Source of the DNA: Desulfobacteraceae bacterium
GTDB lineage: Bacteria; Desulfobacterota; Desulfobacteria; Desulfobacterales; JAUWMJ01
Reading direction: 5' to 3'
Length of the DNA: 18,517 nt
Assembly: GCA_030612225.1 (NCBI GenBank)
Contig: JAUWOH010000014.1
Span: forward strand, 1-18,517
Part shown: positions 14,977 to 18,517 of the stretch, piece by piece
Layout: every line of letters starts with the position of its first letter
How positions within the stretch are numbered: the first letter of the stretch is position 1
Notes under the pieces: generated by a model
The model's input: the letters and a program-made list of their open reading frames with translations, nothing else
Database searches by the model: none
Told to the model about the DNA's origin: nothing
Made by a program: the position numbers and the translations under genes

Positions 14977-15741
14977 ATGAAAGCACTTTGCGATTTGAAA
15001 AAATATAAAGCGTTTCTATTGACATTATTGGCTTGCCTTATTTCTTCTACTGCCTTTGCCCAAAAAGAATCTAAGGAACTCCTTGTGTTTGCCGGATCGG
15101 GGATGCGGCTTCCTCTGAATGAAATAGGAGAAAGGTTTGAGAAGCTTTATGGGATAAAGATCATATACGACTATGGAGGAAGCGGAAGACTGGGCAACAA
15201 GATACTGGTTGGGCAATACCCTGATGTCTTTATCCCGGGCAGCGAAAAATGGGCAAAAATCTTAAAGAAAAAGGGCTACATAGAAGGTTATTCTCCGATT
15301 GCCTATCATACACCTGTTATTATTACCCCAAGAGGAAACAGTAAGGTAAACTCTCTTGGTGATTTTCTTGATAGTAACAACCGGCTCGTATTGGGTGATG
15401 CCAGGGCGGCTGCCATAGGTGGCGCTTCTGCTGCAATACTTACGAAAGCGGACCTCGAAGAATCAAGGATGAATATAAGAGCAAAAGGACAAGCAGTTAA
15501 GCAACTGGTGTTATGGATTGAAGGAAATAATGCCGATGCTTCTATTGTATGGAAAGCAGATGCGGTTCAGTCCGGCAGGGTAAGAATTGTTGACATTCCA
15601 GAGCAATATAACTTCAAAAGCATTATTCCGGTCTGCCGGATGGTAAAACATAAAAAAGAGACAAACGTATATATTAATTATCTTCTCGACATTGAAGGTA
15701 AAGCAATTTTCAAAAAACATGGTTTTGAAGTGGTGGAATAA
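14977..15741 (+). CDS. modA: ModA-like molybdate ABC transporter binding protein
   Basis: A 254-aa periplasmic substrate-binding protein. It has an N-terminal signal peptide: a basic start, a hydrophobic run (FLLTLLACLISSTAFA) and a likely cut after A28 (AFA-Q). The mature part begins ELLVFAGSGMRLPLNEIGERF and has YDYGGSGRLGNKI and YPDVFIPGSEKW, the ModA-type anion-binding layout with a Ser/Gly loop. The modB and modC neighbours support molybdate or tungstate as ligand. It is followed at once by modB, whose ATG abuts the stop codon. The ribosome binding site is AAGGAG. It would supply molybdate for FeMo-co. Confidence 0.9.
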   Translation: MKALCDLKKYKAFLLTLLACLISSTAFAQKESKELLVFAGSGMRLPLNEIGERFEKLYGIKIIYDYGGSGRLGNKILVGQYPDVFIPGSEKWAKILKKKGYIEGYSPIAYHTPVIITPRGNSKVNSLGDFLDSNNRLVLGDARAAAIGGASAAILTKADLEESRMNIRAKGQAVKQLVLWIEGNNADASIVWKADAVQSGRVRIVDIPEQYNFKSIIPVCRMVKHKKETNVYINYLLDIEGKAIFKKHGFEVVE

Positions 15742-16521
15742 ATGAAAAGTCTTTCCTTCGATCTAACCGTATCGCTTATTGCGGGAATCTTTGTGTGCCT
15801 GATTGTACTCCCCATGCTCGCCCTTTTTACAACGACTTCGTTTGGAGAACTGGTGCGTCAGCTAAAATCTCCATTAGTTTTGTCAGCGGTTCTCATAAGT
15901 CTTGAAACATCGCTGACAGTAGTCTTCTTTGCGTTATGTCTCGGAATCCCCGTGGCCTATTTGCTTGCCATGAAGGACTTTAAAGGCAAAGAGATACTTG
16001 ATACACTGGTTGATCTTCCTATTTGCATGCCCCCTCTGGTTGCGGGGTTAGCTCTACTAATCCTGTTGGGGGGAAATAGTAAGTTTGGCGGCATGTTAAA
16101 CAACCACGGAATCAATCTGATATTTTCTAAAAAGGGAATCATAATTGCACAGCTTTTTGTTTCTATTCCGTTTCTAATTAAATCAGCAAGAGACGCATTT
16201 GAATCAATAAACAAAAACGTCATCAATGCCTCATTAACCCTGGGAGCGTCAAAATTCTATACGTTTAAAAAGATTCTACTCCCGCTGGCGAGAAACGGCA
16301 TCTATACCGGCATGATTATGACCTGGGCAAGGGCGCTGGGAGAGTTCGGTGCGACTTCCATGGTGGCAGGCTGCATTCCCTTTAGAACCGAAACAATGAC
16401 TGTAGCCATTTATCAGAACGCCATGTCAGGAGAGCTGGCCGCCTCAACCGCTGTTGCTCTGCTCTTGCTGGTATTTTCTTTTACATTGCTGCTGGTATTC
16501 AAATCACGGGTCAAGATATAG
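15742..16521 (+). CDS. modB: ModB-like molybdate ABC transporter permease
   Basis: A 259-aa inner-membrane permease with about six hydrophobic segments, beginning LIAGIFVCLIVLPMLALF. The EAA loop contacting the ATPase is around ASLTLGASKFYTFKKILLP, followed by WARALGEFGATSMVAG, the typical ModB/CysT signature. Start and stop are tight against modA. The stop codon TAG (16519-16521) falls inside the left arm of the MITE-like element (16517-16622), so the present C-terminus (KSRVKI) may have been set by its insertion. Confidence 0.93.
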   Translation: MKSLSFDLTVSLIAGIFVCLIVLPMLALFTTTSFGELVRQLKSPLVLSAVLISLETSLTVVFFALCLGIPVAYLLAMKDFKGKEILDTLVDLPICMPPLVAGLALLILLGGNSKFGGMLNNHGINLIFSKKGIIIAQLFVSIPFLIKSARDAFESINKNVINASLTLGASKFYTFKKILLPLARNGIYTGMIMTWARALGEFGATSMVAGCIPFRTETMTVAIYQNAMSGELAASTAVALLLLVFSFTLLLVFKSRVKI

Positions 16522-16622
16522 ACTTTCAGATAATTTATTTCACTGCGTTATCAGTCGTCGACGTATAACTAATACGCCTTTCTCCTTCTAGCCTTGTGAA
16601 ATGAATTATCTGAAAGTCTATA
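16517..16622. mobile_element. MITE-like palindromic element between modB and modC
   Basis: Inverted arms of 27 bp (16517-16543 and 16596-16622) differ at one position and start and end with TATAGACTTTCAG/CTGAAAGTCTATA. The inside (about 52 bp) holds a smaller palindrome CGTCGACG (16555-16562) and no open frame. The outer TATA may contain a TA target duplication, as in elements moved by IS630/mariner-type transposases. It fills almost all of the modB-modC gap, contains the modB stop and could form a long hairpin in the operon mRNA. No transposase is present in the window. Confidence 0.75.
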
Positions 16623-16640
16623 CAAGCGGGGTAAATAGTA

Positions 16641-17768
16641 ATGGGTATTACATTAGAGAAAATCTCAAAAAGCTATGACGGACGGGCAGTACTGAAAAAT
16701 TTAAATCTTGAAATTAATCAGGGAGAATTTCATGTGCTGTTAGGACCGAGCGGCGGTGGCAAGACAACTACGCTGTCCGTCATGGCCGGACTGACTGAAC
16801 AGGATAGCGGATCTGTTTCTATCGGCGGCCAGGATGTAAGCAATCTTTCTCCTGACAAAAGAAGAATTGGTTTTGTTTTTCAAGACCATGCCCTGTTCCC
16901 GCATCTAACCGTTTTTGACAACGTTGCTTATGGGCTCAGGGTCAGAAGGATCAAGGGGCATGAGATGACACGGAAGGTCGAGAATTATTTGAGCAAAGTA
17001 AGTATTGTAAAAGAAAAGGGCAAATTCCCCCACCAGTTAAGCGGAGGACAAAAACAAAGAACCGCCCTGGCCAGGGCGCTCGTTATTGAACCTGAAATAC
17101 TTCTTATGGATGAACCTATGAGCAGTCTGGATGCCATGACCAAAGAGACAGTACGGGATGAATTAAAAAGTATTCAGCAGGAAATAGGTGTGACCACGGT
17201 TTATGTTACACATGACCATAATGAGGCGGTATTGTTGGGAGACCGCGTTTCGGTGCTTAACAACGGGAGGGTGGAACAAATAGAATCCCCTTCCGAACTG
17301 TTTCATCACCCTAAAACCGAATTTGTCGCCCGTTTTATCGGGATCAAGAATATCTTAAAAGTATCGCTGATCGAAATAAACAACCATGAAGCCACAGTGC
17401 GAATCAGTAGTAATGGACCGGATCAATCTGTTACGATTCGAGTTAAAAAGTATCCTATTTTTGGAAAAGGCAAAGAAATCAACCTATGCATCCATCCGAA
17501 AAAAATCATGCTGAAAAGAGAAGATGAAGCAGTTGACGACAACTTGAACCGAATCAGGGGAAAGATAGTAAAAAAAACAAATAACGGTAATGGTTTTATG
17601 GCAATAGTTGATATTGGCGGCACGACACTGTATGCAGCAATCCCAACAAATTTTGATTGTAAGGTTTACGAAAATGTATGGGTTTGCTTTGCCCCTGATG
17701 CACCTCACCCCCTATGCGGCAAAAAGTGCAGAGCTGCCGAAACCAAGAGAAGGTGTCTTAAGGAATAA
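16641..17768 (+). CDS. modC: ModC-like molybdate ABC transporter ATPase
   Basis: A 375-aa ABC ATPase. Walker A GPSGGGKT (35-42), Q-loop Q81 (FVFQDHALFPHLT), signature LSGGQKQR (133-140), Walker B ILLMDEP (153-159) and switch H191 (VTHDHNEA). The C-terminal third (from about 235) forms a regulatory/TOBE-type region with IRGKIVKKTNNG and FMAIVDIGGTTLYAAIP. This ATPase subgroup also includes sulfate, iron and polyamine importers; the modA/modB context favours molybdate. It starts 18 nt after the MITE-like element, with a modest ribosome binding site (GCGGGG). The ATG of nifV follows 5 nt after its stop. Confidence 0.9.
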   Translation: MGITLEKISKSYDGRAVLKNLNLEINQGEFHVLLGPSGGGKTTTLSVMAGLTEQDSGSVSIGGQDVSNLSPDKRRIGFVFQDHALFPHLTVFDNVAYGLRVRRIKGHEMTRKVENYLSKVSIVKEKGKFPHQLSGGQKQRTALARALVIEPEILLMDEPMSSLDAMTKETVRDELKSIQQEIGVTTVYVTHDHNEAVLLGDRVSVLNNGRVEQIESPSELFHHPKTEFVARFIGIKNILKVSLIEINNHEATVRISSNGPDQSVTIRVKKYPIFGKGKEINLCIHPKKIMLKREDEAVDDNLNRIRGKIVKKTNNGNGFMAIVDIGGTTLYAAIPTNFDCKVYENVWVCFAPDAPHPLCGKKCRAAETKRRCLKE

Positions 17769-17773
17769 TCCGG

Positions 17774-18517
17774 ATGAAAGGAATTATCGACTCTACATTG
17801 AGGGAAGGTGAGCAGGCAGCTAATGTTTATTTTGACCTGACTGAAAAGCTGCGTATCATTGATCTGCTCATAAAAGTCGGCATTGATGAAATAGAGCTGG
17901 GAATTGCAGTGCAAAACCCCGAGACCAGGGAACTCATCAAACAAGCCGAAAAACTCGCAGGGTGTCCGAAACTTGCTTTGTGGTGCCGGTGCCTTCCCGG
18001 AGATATTGAAGAAACGTTGGTCCTGTCGCCGGATGTTCTTGCGCTTTCTATTTCCGTTTCAGACATTCATATAGAACATAAACTGGGTCGGGATAGAACA
18101 TGGGTAATGACGAGAGTACGGGAAAGTATACAGCAAGCGCGAAACAAAAGTTCCTGTTATCTTTCCCTCGGTCTGGAAGATGCCTCCAGAGCTGATCCGG
18201 ATTTTGTGGAAGAGATATCTTGTCTGGCCATAGCAGAAGGCATAAACAGGATACGTTTTGCAGATACCGTAGGAATCATGGATCCAGCCTCCATGTTCAG
18301 GATCATTACAAGGTTAAAAACCCGCTTCAGCATTGATATAGGGGTCCACACCCATAATGACTTCGGCATGGCCACAGCTAATGCCGTAACCGCATTGAAA
18401 GCCGGGGCAGATTTTGCCGATGTTACGGTAAGCGGCCTTGGGGAACGGGCGGGAAACGCAGCTCTCGAAGAAGTAGTTGCCTTTTTAGTTAAACGAAGTA
18501 ATGCGCCTCAGTACAAA
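17774..18517 (+). CDS. nifV: Homocitrate synthase NifV (3' end beyond window)
   Basis: An open frame of 248 codons from the ATG at 17774 to the window edge without a stop. It contains the HMGL-like TIM-barrel motifs of the homocitrate/isopropylmalate synthase family: DSTLREGEQAA (6-16), ELGIAVQNPE (41-50), RFADTVGIMDP (161-171), the metal-binding VHTHNDFGMATAN (191-203) and GLGERAGNAALEEV (221-234). NifV joins acetyl-CoA and 2-oxoglutarate to homocitrate, the organic ligand of FeMo-co. The place at the end of a nif-mod operon favours NifV over LeuA or CimA, though specificity is not proven by these motifs. Ribosome binding site AAGGAAT lies within the end of modC. Confidence 0.9.
   Translation, partial: MKGIIDSTLREGEQAANVYFDLTEKLRIIDLLIKVGIDEIELGIAVQNPETRELIKQAEKLAGCPKLALWCRCLPGDIEETLVLSPDVLALSISVSDIHIEHKLGRDRTWVMTRVRESIQQARNKSSCYLSLGLEDASRADPDFVEEISCLAIAEGINRIRFADTVGIMDPASMFRIITRLKTRFSIDIGVHTHNDFGMATANAVTALKAGADFADVTVSGLGERAGNAALEEVVAFLVKRSNAPQYK

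Overview
The window looks like part of a chromosome from an anaerobic, nitrogen-fixing, probably sulfate-reducing Desulfobacterota bacterium. The basis is the gene order nifH-nifI1-nifI2-nifD-nifK-nifE-nifN-nifB, with two PII-like nifI genes between nifH and nifD. That order is typical of cluster II/III (anaerobe) nitrogenases of sulfate reducers, methanogens and clostridia. The short NifK N-terminus and the enlarged C-terminal part of NifD fit this. The taxon is inferred, not proven.

Left part (1-3936): a small decayed chromosomal integron. A broken integron integrase gene (intI remnant, + strand, about 3398-3936) keeps the IntI-specific patch but has an in-frame stop, at least one apparent frameshift and too little room for a full N-terminus. 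Next to it is a candidate attI junction (about 3258-3300). From there a cassette array runs leftwards on the - strand with three attC-like sites, at 2605-2733, 1869-1987 and 154-213. Cassette 1 (3263-2611) carries two small unknown ORFs. Cassette 2 (2610-1875) has no convincing gene. Cassette 3 (1874-160) carries a retron: a reverse transcriptase fused to a TIR domain, preceded by a candidate msr-msd RNA bounded by a 13-bp inverted repeat. Cassette 4 (159 leftwards) runs off the window and starts with the same sequence as cassette 2. The start of each cassette matches the first box of that cassette's own attC, as integron recombination predicts.

Right part (about 4150-18517): one long rightward nitrogen-fixation and molybdenum operon. 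A sigma-54 type -24/-12 promoter precedes nifH. Then follow nifI1, nifI2 (PII-like switch-off regulators), nifD, nifK (MoFe protein), nifE, nifN (FeMo-co scaffold), nifB (radical SAM cofactor synthase), a thioredoxin-like [2Fe-2S] ferredoxin, a class I glutamine amidotransferase, a DUF4213/DUF364-type protein, a ModA-like binding protein, a ModB-like permease, a ModC-like ATPase and the start of a homocitrate synthase gene (nifV), which is cut by the window end. Gaps are short, with several overlaps or near-abutments. A 106-bp MITE-like palindromic element separates modB from modC. Together these genes make the nitrogenase structural proteins, build FeMo-co, import molybdate, supply homocitrate and sense nitrogen status. 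No tRNA, rRNA or CRISPR array was seen.
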